This document shows positions 13,086 through 24,741 of a stretch of 64,000 nt of DNA, piece after piece (positions within the stretch are counted from its first letter, which is position 1; the number at the start of each line of letters is the position of its first letter). A program made the position numbers and the translations under genes. The notes beneath the pieces are model-generated. The model saw only the letters and a list, made by a program, of their open reading frames with translations. It was not told the DNA's origin and searched no databases. The DNA is from Watersipora subatra. Taxonomy: Eukaryota; Bryozoa; Gymnolaemata; Cheilostomatida; Watersiporidae. The stretch covers positions 3,534,001 to 3,598,000 of the forward strand of contig NC_088711.1 of NCBI RefSeq assembly GCF_963576615.1, in the 5' to 3' direction.

Positions 13086-13450
13086 AGAGACTCCTCTACT
13101 AGCAAACTCACTCAGTGTCTCCTTAATATATGACGTGACTAGTTCTGCTGCTACGACCAACCACATAGTTAGGCATGCGGTGGAAGATCACCAACGCCAG
13201 AGCCGACAACCAAAGGAGATGATGGACGCCACAACCAGGCCAAGCCCCGACTCAGCAGGCGACATGACTGCCGGTAATACTTTTGGTTGGTCGAAGGTCG
13301 GCTGCCAAGCCAATCATGCTACCGAGATGCGAAGCCAATCAAGGAGGGATAAGTATAAAAGGAGCCACAGAAAAGACAAAAATCAGAGCACCTGGAAGTC
13401 TTATCATGTTCAGTTATTAGTATGCGCATTACTTTTGACTGTGTTATATA

Positions 13451-14414
13451 CCACAAAACCTGTATTTGAACCTCACCTTTATTTGAAGGCCAACTCTATT
13501 TGAACACCACTATAGGAGAAGAGTGGAAAAATAGAGCGCTACCCTTTATTTGAAGGCCACCTTTATTTGAAGGCTATCTATATTTGAGCGACACTTTAAT
13601 ATTCATCATGCTAATGAGTAATCAAAAATACCTAACTAGGCATATTGTATTAAAGGACCAGTGCGATTTAAATGAACTTTGAATTTTGTGGGCCAATATT
13701 AAATGCATTGGCTACATATCAACCACATGAATAAACAAACATGTGACTAAACACACCTAGATCATGGTGCCTAGAGATCGAGCCTACTACATTGAGGCCT
13801 TGGCATTCAATTAAAACCCTTCTGCCACGTAAGTTGCGTGTTAAAATTTTTCAGAGCAGTATGGGAACAAACGTACTTATAAACTTTAGCAGACATGTCC
13901 AGCAGGCACAAATCCGAAGATGCTAGTTGTCAAGTCGCTGAAGGGATGTGGGCTGATCAATGCACTAGACGGTTATAAAGATACCAAAATTCATCGTTTC
14001 AGGTCAGACGACCCAATTAAGACTAGACCGGAATACATGCAGCACGCGCGGGCAAATGTTGGCATTAACAATAAAACTGACATTCAACTATTCGACACTG
14101 GTGAGCAAGTTCTAGAGAATGATGATAACTGTTGCAATAGCGATGTATCATTTATTTTCAACCTTGAACGTTTTGTTACTTGCCAGTAATCAACATGTTG
14201 TTTTTTATTATATTTCTTGTACCATATTTCTTTGTCCTATAATTTTATGTTGTTACTTTATTGTTCATTAAATGAAATTTAACATCTCAAAATTCTGAGA
14301 AGCTAGTTGAAAAGTTGAACGCCACCCTTTTATTGAGTGTCACCTCTGATTAAACGCAATCCTACAAAAGAGCAGAAAATTAGAACGCCATGGCATTCAA
14401 GTAAAGGTTTTTGG
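13451..14414. mobile_element. TA-target DNA transposon remnant, same insertion as in unit 0
   Basis: Starts CCACAAAACCTGTATTTGAA after TATA and ends AGGTTTTTGG before TA (14415-14416). It lies at the same site of the LTR-like segment as the element at 376-1262 and shares its interior, so the two are one insertion inherited by duplication. No transposase is seen. Confidence 0.6.
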
Positions 14415-14682
14415 TATTCGAGAAATATATACATTTATTGCCTTGCACCCGAGTTGTTTGTTTTTGGGAAGTAAGTGGAAAAACTGAGTCAGTTCCTTTA
14501 CACTAGCGGCAGTAGTGGGATCGCAGATCTCAACTCCACAGAAAACAGTAAACTTTTGAATGCTCTGACCGAGGCTATCCAAGTGATAGTAAGGATAGAG
14601 CGCCGGAGAAAACAAATGCTTCAAAATGAGACTACCTTCTGATCACGAAGTATTATACATGTAGCTGCTCAAATGACAGGTG

Positions 14683-14807
14683 AATAGGCTAGTGGGATAG
14701 GCTGGTGGGATAGGCTGGTGATAATGGCTGTTGTGGGTATTCTGGTGCTACTGGTTGTTTTGAGGTAGCAGTTGTCTCCTGGTACAACTGCTTGTTGTGG
14801 ATATCCT
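14683..14807 (-). pseudogene. Dispanin exon-2 fragment in reverse orientation
   Basis: Read on the minus strand this gives GYPQQAVVPG and, in another frame, QPVAPEYPQQPLSPAYPT. That is the nonapeptide tract and its AYPT boundary from dispanin exon 2. The AYPTDQ-coding phrase 'agcctatcccac' is recognisable and partly duplicated. There are no flanking exons or splice sites, and the frame is disrupted. It lies in the retroelement fossil where unit 0 has unrelated sequence, so it was moved there by rearrangement or template switching. Confidence 0.75.
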
Positions 14808-15542
14808 ATGTGGAGACTGAGGTTTAGCGCCTGGAGTATGGCGAATGACAGAATCGCCTTTAGTCACAGCTGATCTCTCTTCTCGATACTGAATGAACAG
14901 CCCCCAGGGCCTCTCTTTGGGAGTAGAGTGTAGTGAAAGGAAGCTACTGAGGAAGCTACAGCGAGGAAGCTACTGAACCACGTTTGAGCTGATCCTGTTA
15001 CAGTAGGTGACACAACCGCCAGTAATACTTTTGGTTGGTCGAAGGTCGACTGCCGAGTTGACCATGCTTCAAGTAGCAATGAGTATGAGAGGAGCCACCG
15101 AAGTGACGAAGACCAGAGCACCTAGAAGTCTTATCCTATCCAGTTATTTATTTGTATGTGCACTACTATTGGTTGCATTATATACTTTTCCAGAAAAGAT
15201 AGAAAGACAATCCAACCAGTTTCCGATTGTGACTAAAGCATCAAAAACTTGCTGAGTAAGCAAATGTTTGACAAGTTTTTTTTAGGGTGCATGGTATCTG
15301 CTCGAAAAGAGTGACTGCCATGGCTTCATGGCTGATGGGACATAGCAGTCATTCTACGGAGTAGTACAGTTGCCGATATGACTCCAGAATGTGAAGATCG
15401 AAGAGGTCTGTGTGGTGAGCCATATCAGCAAGAATTCCATCATGGAAATGCAAATTTTATTGGCTCACCAATGGGCCATGGTGTTTCAGAAAACAGTGTT
15501 CCCATTGACGTGAAACTGCTGACATGTCCAGATAGACATGGG

Positions 15543-17300
15543 CTAGTTAGATGGATAGAGACGATGTTAGTTAAGTTCGATGCAAGGATGGAGCATCGTG
15601 TCACTGCGGATTCAAGTCAGTATGCTTTAGGAGCTGCATTGCTACAAAGAGAGGGTCTCAACTGGTTGCCAGTTTGTTATGCATCAAGGATGTTGACAGA
15701 TACTGAGAAAAGACATGCTCAGATAGAGAAGGAAGCATTGGCTGTGGTTTGGGCTTGTCAAAGATTTGACTTCTATTTAGTGGGTAGGCTCTTCGAGATT
15801 GAAACTGATCACAAGCCACTGGTTCCGCTATTGGGAGATAAAAACCTTTCCGACCTCCTTCTACGTGTACAACGCTTCAAACTCCGGAGGGTGAGGTATG
15901 ATTACTCCAATTTCCACAGCCCGGGAGCCAGTATGAAAATTGCTGATGGTTTGTCTCTAACTTCTTATCCTAACCCTAAAGATTGTTCTCGAGAGGAGAA
16001 AGTAGAAGCTCACATATTTCACTTGGTGGCATCTGACCTAGTAGCTTGTGATGAGTTTGATAGAATTTGAAAAGACCTTTATACGGACTCAGCCTGTAGA
16101 ATAGTTATGCATATTGCTCAGACAAGTTGGCCATTGAAGAAAGATGTTCCTCGTTCAGTTGGATAGTTTCTACCAGTTTAAAAATTAACTGTATGTGCAG
16201 GATGGATTGCTGTTGCAAGAAAATCGATCAGTAATTCCTGAAACTATTAGAAGGGGGATGCTAATTCAGATTCATGAAAGTCATCGGGGATTGGTGAAAA
16301 GCTGCAGAAGGGCTAGAGAATGCATTTGGTGACTGGGATCAACCAGCAGATACAGCAAATGGTATAAAATTGTGAGACTTGCCTGAAGCACTAGAAAATT
16401 CACCATCAGCCTCTGAAGCTGACGAATCTCCCCAAAAAGCTTTGGAGAGAAATTGGCTCAGACTTGTTCGAGTTTTTTGGCAAACATTATGTTCTTCTTG
16501 TCGATTGTTACTCTAAATGGGTAAAAGTATTTGAGATTAAAGAGAGAACATTGTGCTCGATAATTGCCAAGATAAAAAATGCCTTCACTAGGTTTGGGAT
16601 AATGGGGTTGCTACAATATTAAAATGTTTAGTGACTTTGCAGCCCAATATGGGTTTCATCATGTAACAAGTAGCCCGAAGTACCCTGAGAGAAATGGTTT
16701 AGCTGAGAGGTCAGTTCAGACCGCAAAATGTCTGTGGAAGAAGTCAGAGGATTTTTTCAATTCATTTATGATATACTGAGCCACACCATTAGAAAGTGGG
16801 TTTTCACTAGGAGAATCGCTGCTGGGTCGACACACTCCTTCCGGACTTCTTGTATATGCTCTAAAAGAGAAAGGCCTTTTCGAGTTTAGGGATTTTATGT
16901 TCAAATATAGGAAGAAGAGACATTTTGATCGAAGGACTCATGCTAAGGCGTTATCATCTCTGGAGGTTGCGGACAGAGTTTAGAGAAAATGATGAGGCTG
17001 ATGGTGCAGTAATCTCTTCGTCAGAGCAACCGGATTCATATTTTGTAGCACGAAAGGATCAGATAGTGAGACAAAACCGGAAACATCTTACGAGACTGTC
17101 TCCTGCACCTAATAATGACTGTGATCAAGATTGCCCAGGGAATTGGAACTCTCAGGAATTAAGGGCTGTGTCTGAAGCTGATAGCGAGTTCGAGGAAGTT
17201 TTGGATGATACTAATGTTGTAAGAACTAGGTCAGGTAAAATTTCTAAACCCAATCTTAGATACAAAGACTATCGTAAATAAACTGTTGTATCTAGTGACA
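15543..17300 (+). mobile_element. Ty3/gypsy fossil of a second lineage (RNase H and integrase part)
   Basis: A pol fragment that differs from the unit-embedded lineage. RNase H sequence at about 15560-16070 includes TADSSQYALGAALLQ, an EKEALAVVWACQRF block and a DHKPL block. Integrase sequence follows to about 17000. A C-terminal tail near 17050-17280 has the NRKHLTRL and TRSGKISKPNLRY features typical of animal gypsy integrases. The 5' half is absent, and it abuts the other fossil at 15542. Broken several times. Only unit 1 has it. Confidence 0.8.
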
Positions 17301-17337
17301 ATTAGGTTACGCCTCTCGGATATTTTTTGTTGCTTTT

Positions 17338-18150
17338 TTGCTAATTTACAGAATGTCCTGTTTGGTTGTTAGCAACTCTTTGGTGAAATACTGGGGTGAC
17401 CACATGTCTAATGAAGCTAAAGTTATATGCTTACCTGGAGCTAAACTACTAGAGATCACCAGAACAGCTTGTGAAAAAATAAAGGTTGGTCCTTTTTATA
17501 AGTACATGTATATGCTTTTTCAGTCTGGTATTCTAGATTTGCATGAGAATGGTATTTCTAAAACCTCTTCTGAAAGGCTTCGCCTTCTTTGCGATACCTA
17601 AAGGATGTGCGCAGGGCCATTCCGAGGGCTATAATTCTGCAGATTTATCCTCCTTCCAAATCTTCGCAATTTGTTTGTGAGACCTACAACGGTCTAAGCC
17701 GCCTGATTCGGAACCCTAACCCTACCAGCACTCCCGCTACTGTCGCCCGCTTCTTCCACCAACGGAGTACTGATAACAGTTGGAGAGTGAATGGGTCCCG
17801 CTTGGTTGATGACATACACCCTACACATGATGAGACCGCAAGAGTTGTCTCCAAACTATATGACTTCGTAGAAACTGAAGTTCAATGTGCTGTAAGAGGT
17901 GTGGAGGAATTTCCTGCTGAGACAGACAGAGCTGACAACAGCTCTACTGGGGTTTATGTTACGATTGATGAGATTTCCACCTATGAGAGGGTTGGGCGCA
18001 TAATTCCAGAGAACAATAGGAAGCTGGAGGACCTGAGAAAATATTATGAACGAGAGCAGCAAGAGATAGAGGAAGAATGCATTGTAGCCATCAGAAATGT
18101 CATTGAGAGTAACAGCAAGACTTATCGGAAACCTCGCTAGGTCTCTTTTT
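17338..18150 (+). pseudogene. SGNH/GDSL hydrolase-like segment between two gypsy fossils
   Basis: Two adjacent open stretches (17338-17601 and 17589-18140) look like parts of an SGNH-type hydrolase region. The first has a SLVKYW / VICLPGAKL block like the N-terminal strand and following loop of these folds. The second has a DDIHPTHDETARVVSKL block resembling the C-terminal catalytic block. A Glu-rich coiled-coil-like tail follows (about 17990-18120). It lies directly after integrase sequence of one gypsy lineage and before reverse transcriptase of another, so it may be an accessory domain of a retroelement or a captured host fragment. It appears decayed. The assignment is by motif only. Confidence 0.45.
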
Positions 18151-18269
18151 CTGCTCTTCCTTTTTCTGTTCCTGCTTCCAGCAGCTCCAATCGTTCTCAC
18201 AAGAGGAATTGGCTTTCCAGCCCTAGCTAAGCTTCTGTGGAGGATCCATCTGAGTCCTTGAGAGAGTTT

Positions 18270-20460
18270 ATAACCCTTGACGAATACCACTTACTTACCA
18301 CCTTAAACACTTTTTTGGGAGATACAGATTTTTCCGACTTCCTTTTGGTCTACACTCAGCTGCAGAAGTGTTTGAGAAATGTGTGGAGCAAGTGTTTGGT
18401 GATCTTGATGTTTCTATTTATTTTGATGATCCTATAGTAGCTGGAAAAGACCAAGCAGAGCACTATGAAAATCTAAGAAAGCTTCTAGAAAGAGCCCTAC
18501 AAGCAAATGTGAATTTTAACAAAGAAAAAATACAGTTTAACGAATCAGAAGTAACCTACCTTAGACATATTGTCTCCAGCACAGGCCTGAGACCTGACCC
18601 TGCAAAGATTGAAGCAATTGAAAACGTGCCTGATCCTACTGATAAAGCTGGAGTACAACGGCTACTTGGAACTCTGAATTTCTCGCGAAGTTATTTGCTC
18701 ACAATATCCACTCTTACTTTGCCCTTTAGAGAACTGTTAAAGAATGATGTGCTGTGGTCTTGAGCAAAGCCAAGCTTTCACTGCCATCAAACAACTACTG
18801 ACCCAGGCATCGGTGTTGAAGTACTTTGATACTAACGAAAGAGTTGAATCGCAAGTGGATGCCTCTCAGTGTGAAATTGGAGCGATGCTTCTTCAGGATG
18901 GTCATCTAGTATCCTATGCTTCTCTGACAGAAACTGAGTGAAACTATCATCAAATTAACAAGGAACTTTTGGTGATAGTGTTCGGTTGTGAATACTTTAA
19001 TCACTTTTTGTATGGTAGACTTATCAATGTGCAAATAGATCACAGCCCCTAGTAACTATTCACAAGAAACCACTACATAAAACTTCTCCGAGGCTGAAAA
19101 GACTGATGATGAGACTGCAGCGGTATGACTTGATGAAGTCAAGTATGTTCCTGGTAAAAACCTGCACATTTCTGACACCCTCTCACAAGCCTTTTTGAGC
19201 TCCCAAGATCCTACAACATCTTAACTGGAGGGGGAGCAGGTTGTCATGGTACACAGTCTAGAAGTATCTCATGACTTGGTTGCAAAACTGAAGCATGCTT
19301 ATTCTCAGGATAACACCATGACAATGCTAAGAGATGCCTTGATGGAGGGTTTGGAACTGGTCAAAGAAAAGCCAAGCATCGGCTGAACTCTAGCCATTTT
19401 GTTATGTACTGGATGAGCTATATGAAGATGATGGTTTTCTGTATGTTGGTGAAAAACTTGTAATGCTTTCATCGGAGCACAGAGCTATACTGGAATTGTT
19501 ACATTGAAGTCATGTTGGAGTACAGAAATGCTGTGTCCGAGCTAGACGTTCTGTGTATTGGCCAGAGTTAAATCTTGACATTAGGACACATGTAACCAGC
19601 TGCTCCACGTGTTGTAGGTTTGGCAACTGACAATAGAAAGAGCTTCTTCAGCCTCATGAAGTTCCCAAAAGACCATGGTACCATGTAGCAATGGACATCA
19701 TGGAGTTGAAGTCTCACAGCTACAGTACTTGATAGTAGTTGACTGCTATTCCCATTTTGCTGAGTTGAGGTTAACCAGGAACAAACTGCCAGTGATGTTG
19801 TTCAAGCCTCGAAATTAATATTCTCGGTTCATGGAGTTCCCTGGTCTATACTAGCCGACAACATGCCTTTCAACAATCAACAGATACACTTGTTTGCCAA
19901 AGATTGGGGGCTTGACATCATCACTTCCAGTCCAAAATCTAACGGGATGGCTGAGCGTTTTGTTCAGACCATGAAGAACTGTGTGAGAAAGTGTGAAGAT
20001 AGTAGAGATGACATTCACATGTTTCTGCTACTATAAAGGGGGAACTTCTTTCACTGGTAGTGTATATAGTCCCTCAGAAATGTTATTTAACCGTTGTCTT
20101 AAGACTAACCTGCCAATAACAACCCAGTCTCTCAAGCCCCTTCTACATACCTAAGATTGATGCTGCTTTAGAAAGACGTTGAGTAGAACAAAAGCAACAC
20201 TATGACTCTACATCCGAAGCTCAGCAACAACTCACTGAAAAAGACAAAGTGCATGTCAGGACCAATCAGGAACGGTGTTGGTTGCCGGCCACAGTAATAG
20301 CTCGACACAAACAACCTCGTTCTTACTTTGTAGATAATGGCAGTGAAATAATGAGGCGCAACCGAGTACATTTAAAACCCAACAACACGTCAACAGATGT
20401 TTCTTCAGACCGGTCTCAGGAAAATGAGGGGGGTGACGACACAACTACCTGCTCAGAAGT
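18270..20460 (+). mobile_element. Ty3/gypsy fossil of a third lineage (RT, RNase H, integrase)
   Basis: Reverse transcriptase C-terminal half at about 18360-18760 (a YFDD-type motif near 18420, then the SEVTYLRHIVSSTGL block). RNase H follows at about 18760-19200, and zinc-binding and core integrase at about 19480-20050. A C-terminal integrase region at about 20240-20400 includes RNRVHLKPN. The 5' half is missing and it runs straight into 26-bp array B at 20465. Broken in several places. Related by domain style to widespread K02A2.6-like animal gypsy elements. Confidence 0.8.
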
Positions 20461-22724
20461 GACATCTCATAAGCTATCTCCTTTGTACATCTCCTACAGC
20501 TATCTCCTTTGTACATCTCCTACAGCTATCTTCTCTGTACATTTCCTACAGCTATCTCCTTTGTATATCTCCTACAGCTATCTCCTTTGTACATCTCCTA
20601 CAACTATCTCCTATGTACATCTCATACAGCTATCTCCTTAGTATTTCTCCTACAGTTACCTGCTTAGCACATCTCCTACAGATGTTGCCTTTGTACATCT
20701 CCTACAGCTATCTCATTTGTACATCTCCTACAGCTATCTCCTTTGTATATCTCCTTCAGCTATCTCCTTTGTATATCTTCTTCAGCTATCTCCTTTGTAC
20801 ATCTCATACAGCTATCTCCTTTGTACATCTCCTACAACTATCTCCTTTGTACATCTCATACAGCTATCTCCTTGGTATTTCTCCTACAGTTACCTTCGTA
20901 GCACATCTCCTACAGATGACGCCTTTGTACATCTCCTACAGCTATCTCCTTTGTACATCTCCTACAACTATCTCCTTTGTACATCTCATACAGCTATCTC
21001 CTTGGTATTTCTCCTACAGTTACCTTCGTAGCACATCTCCTACAGATGACGCCTTTGTACATCTCCTACAGCTATCTCCTTTGTACATCTCCTACAGCTA
21101 TCTCCTTTCTATATCTCCTTCAGCTATCTCCTTTGTACATCTCCTACAGCTATCTCCTTTGTAGATCCCCTACAGCTATTTCCTTTGTACATCTCCTACA
21201 GCTATCTCCTTTGTACATCTCCTACAACTATCTCCTTTGTACATCTCATACAGCTATCTCCTTGGTATTTCTCCTACAGTTACCTTCGTAGCACATCTCC
21301 TACAGATGTCGCCTTTGTACATCTCCTACAGCTATCTCCTTTGTACATCTCTTACAGCTATCTCCTTTGTATATCTCCTTCAGCTATCTCCTTTGTACAT
21401 CTCCTACAGCTATCTCCTTTGTAGATCTCCTACAACTATCTCCTTTGTACATCTCATACAGCTATCTCCGTGGTATTTCTCCTACAGTTATCTTCTTAGC
21501 ACTTCTCCTTCAGCTATCTCCCTTGTACATCTCCTACAGCTATCTCCTTTCTATATCTCCTTCAGCTATCTCCTTTGTACATCTCCTACAGCTATCTCCT
21601 TTGTAGATCCCCTACAGCTATTTCCTTTGTACATCTCCTACAGCTATCTCCTTTGTACATCTCCTACAACTATCTCCTTTGTACATCTCATACAGCTATC
21701 TCCTTTGTATTTCTCCTACAGTTACCTTCGTAGCACATCTCCTACAAATATCTCCTTTGTACATCTCATACAGCTATCTCCTTGGTATTTCTCCTACAGC
21801 TATCTCCTTTGTATATCTCCTTCAGCTATCTCCCTTGTACATCTCCTACAGCTATCTCCTTTGTACATCTCCTACAGCTATCTCCTTTGTACATTTCCTA
21901 CAGCTATCTCCTTTGTAAATCTCCTTCAGCTATCTTCCTTGTACATCTCCTACAGCTATCTCCTTTGTACATCTCCTACAGCTATCTCCTTTGTATATCT
22001 CCTTCAGCTATCTCCTTTGTATAGCTCCTACAGCTATCTCCTTTGTACATCTCCTACAACTATCTCCTTTGTACCTCTCCTACAGCTATCTCCTTTTTAC
22101 ATCTCCCACTGCTTTCTCCTTTGTACATTTCCTACAACTATCTCTTTTGTACATTTCCTACAGCTATCTCATTTGTATATCTCCTTCAGCTATCTCCCTT
22201 GTACATCTCCTACAGCTATCTCCTTTTTACATCTCTTACAGCTATCTCCTTTGTATATTTCCTACAGCTATCTCCTTTGTATATCTCCTTCAGCTATCTC
22301 CCTTGTACATCTCCTACAGCTATCTCCTTTGTACATCTCCTACAGCTATCTCCTTTGTATATCTCCTTCAGCTATCTCCTTTGTACATCTCCTACAGCTA
22401 TCTCCTTTGCACATCTCCTACAACTATCTCCTTTGTACCTCTCCTACAGCTATCTCCTTTTTACATCTCCCACTGCTTTCTCCTTTGTACATTTCCTACA
22501 ACTATCTCTTTTGTACATCTCCTACAGCTATCTCCTTTGCACATCTCCTACAACTATCTCCTTTGTACCTCTCCTACAGCTATCTCCTTTTTACATCTCC
22601 CACTGCTTTCTCCTTTGTACATTTCCTACAACTATCTCTTTTGTACATTTCCTACAGCTATCTCATTTGTACATTTCATGCCGCTATCTCCTTAGTACAT
22701 CTCTTAGAGCTATTGCAGTGGTAT

Positions 22725-22780
22725 AAAGTGATCGTTACCTTCACATTTTTACAGGTTGTTTCAAGTGCACTTTTTCTACA
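22725..22780 (+). repeat. Short scar of dispanin 3' flank inside array B
   Basis: Reads 'aaagtgatcgtt', then skips to 'cacatttttacagg' and 'agtgcactttttctaca'. These are the two ends of the longer scars at 23477 and 24548, with the middle missing. Confidence 0.7.
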
Positions 22781-23476
22781 ACTTTCTTCCTTGTATGTCT
22801 ACTACAACAATATTTTTTGTACATTTCCTACAACCATATCTTTTGTATATTTCCTACAGCTATCTCCTTGGTACATCTCCTACAACTATCTCCTTTGTAC
22901 GTATATCTTATAACTATATCTTTCGTATATTTCTTACAGCTATCTCTTTTGTAAAACTCCTACAGCTATCTCATTTGTACATCTCTTACAGCTATCTACT
23001 TTGTACATCTCAAACAGCTATCTCCTCTGCACATCTCATTCAGCTATCTCCTTTGTACATCTCAAACAGCTATCTCCTCTGCACATCTCATTCAGCTATC
23101 TCCTTGGTACATCTCCTACAACTATCTCCTTTGTACGTATATCTTATAACTATATCTTTCGTATATTTCTTACAGCTATCTCTTTTGTAAAACTCCTACA
23201 GCTATCTCATTTGTACATCTCTTACAGCTATCTACTTTGTACATCTCAAACAGCTATCTCCTTTGTACATCTCATACAGCTATCTCCTTTGCACATCTCC
23301 TACAACTATCTCCTTTGTACCTCTCCTACAGCTATCTCCTTTTTACATCTCCCACTGCTTTCTCCTTTGTACATTTCCTACAACTATCTCTTTTGTACAT
23401 TTCCTACAGCTATCTCATTTGTACATTTCATGCCGCTATCTCCTTAGTACATCTCTTAGAGCTATTGCAGTGGTAT

Positions 23477-23669
23477 AAAGTGATCGTTAGCTTTATACAT
23501 TTTTCTTTAAAGCAGTTTGTTTTGTTATATTTTCTAGTTTATCCAGTATTGTCTGTGTTAAACACTGAGGAGAACCAATTGTTTTTTTTGGTATTTCATC
23601 TTTCCTATTTTATATTATTTATTTCTTTTTCACATTTTTACAGGTTGTTTCAAGTGCACTTTTTCTACA
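23477..23669 (+). repeat. Dispanin 3'-flank segment embedded in array B
   Basis: About 190 bp homologous to sequence after the dispanin stop codons (for example from about 12228 and 31672). It includes 'gttagctttata', 'gcagtttgtttt', 'tatccagtattgtctgtg' and 'agtgcactttttctaca'. The 26-bp repeat resumes immediately after the last phrase, exactly as in the 3' flank of copy 2. Confidence 0.8.
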
Positions 23670-24547
23670 ACTTTCTTCCTTGTATGTCTACTACAACAAT
23701 ATTTTTTGTACATTTCCTACAACCATATCTTTTGTATATTTCCTACAGCTATCTCCTTGGTACATCTCCTACAACTATCTCCTTTGTACGTATATCTTAT
23801 AACTATATCTTTCGTATATTTCTTACAGCTATCTCTTTTGTAAAACTCCTACAGCTATCTCATTTGTACATCTCTTACAGCTATCTACTTTGTACATCTC
23901 AAACAGCTATCTCCTCTGCACATCTCATTCAGCTATCTCCTTTGTACATCTCAAACAGCTATCTCCTCTGCACATCTCATTCAGCTATCTCCTTGGTACA
24001 TCTCCTACAACTATCTCCTTTGTACGTATATCTTATAACTATATCTTTCGTATATTTCTTACAGCTATCTCTTTTGTAAAACTCCTACAGCTATCTCATT
24101 TGTACATCTCTTACAGCTATCTACTTTGTACATCTCAAACAGCTATCTCCTTTGTACATCTCATACAGCTATCTCCTTTGTACATCTCATACAGCTATCT
24201 CCTTTGTACATCTCATACAGCAATCTCCTTTGTACGCCTCAAACAGCTATCTCCTTTGTACATCTCCTACAGCTATCTCCTTTGTACATCTCCTACAGCT
24301 ATCTCCTTTGTATATCTCCTTCAGCTATCTCCTTTGTACATCTCCTACAGCTATCTCCTTTGTACATCTCCTACAACTATCTCCTTTGTACCTCTCCTAC
24401 AGCTATCTCCTTTTTACATCTCCCACTGCTTTCTCCTTTGTACATTTCCTACAACTATCTCTTTTGTACATTTCCTACAGCTATCTCATTTGTACATTTC
24501 ATGCCGCTATCTCCTTAGTACATCTCTTAGAGCTATTGCAGTGGTAT

Positions 24548-24741
24548 AAAGTGATCGTTAGCTTTATACATTTTTCTTTAAAGCAGTTTGTTTTGTTATA
24601 TTTTCTAGTTTATCCAGTATTGTCTGTGTTAAACACTGAGGAGAACCAATTGTTTTTTTTTGGTATTTCATCTTTCCTATTTTATATTATTTATTTCTTT
24701 TTCACATTTTTACAGGTTGTTTCAAGTGCACTTTTTCTACA
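24548..24741 (+). repeat. Second dispanin 3'-flank segment embedded in array B
   Basis: Nearly identical by eye to 23477-23669 and about 1.07 kb downstream, with the same 26-bp units on both sides. It is therefore part of a recent higher-order duplication within the array. Confidence 0.8.

Larger units (their letters stand above)
13086..15542 (+). mobile_element. Ty3/gypsy fossil, unit 1 (5' part only)
   Basis: Same lineage and position as the fossils at 1, 33066 and 51510. LTR-like sequence lies at 13086-13450 and resumes at 14415, followed by a primer-binding-like region and a second LTR-like stretch at about 14990-15200. Protease-like sequence starts near 15210. It is interrupted by a TA-target transposon (13451-14414) and contains a reversed piece of dispanin exon 2 (14683-14807). 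It stops at about 15542 where a different gypsy lineage begins. Broken and old. Confidence 0.7.

Noticed and set aside
21237-22913. 558-codon open frame in array B
   Set aside because: Same cause as array A. It begins and ends within the minisatellite and overlaps other open frames of equal quality.
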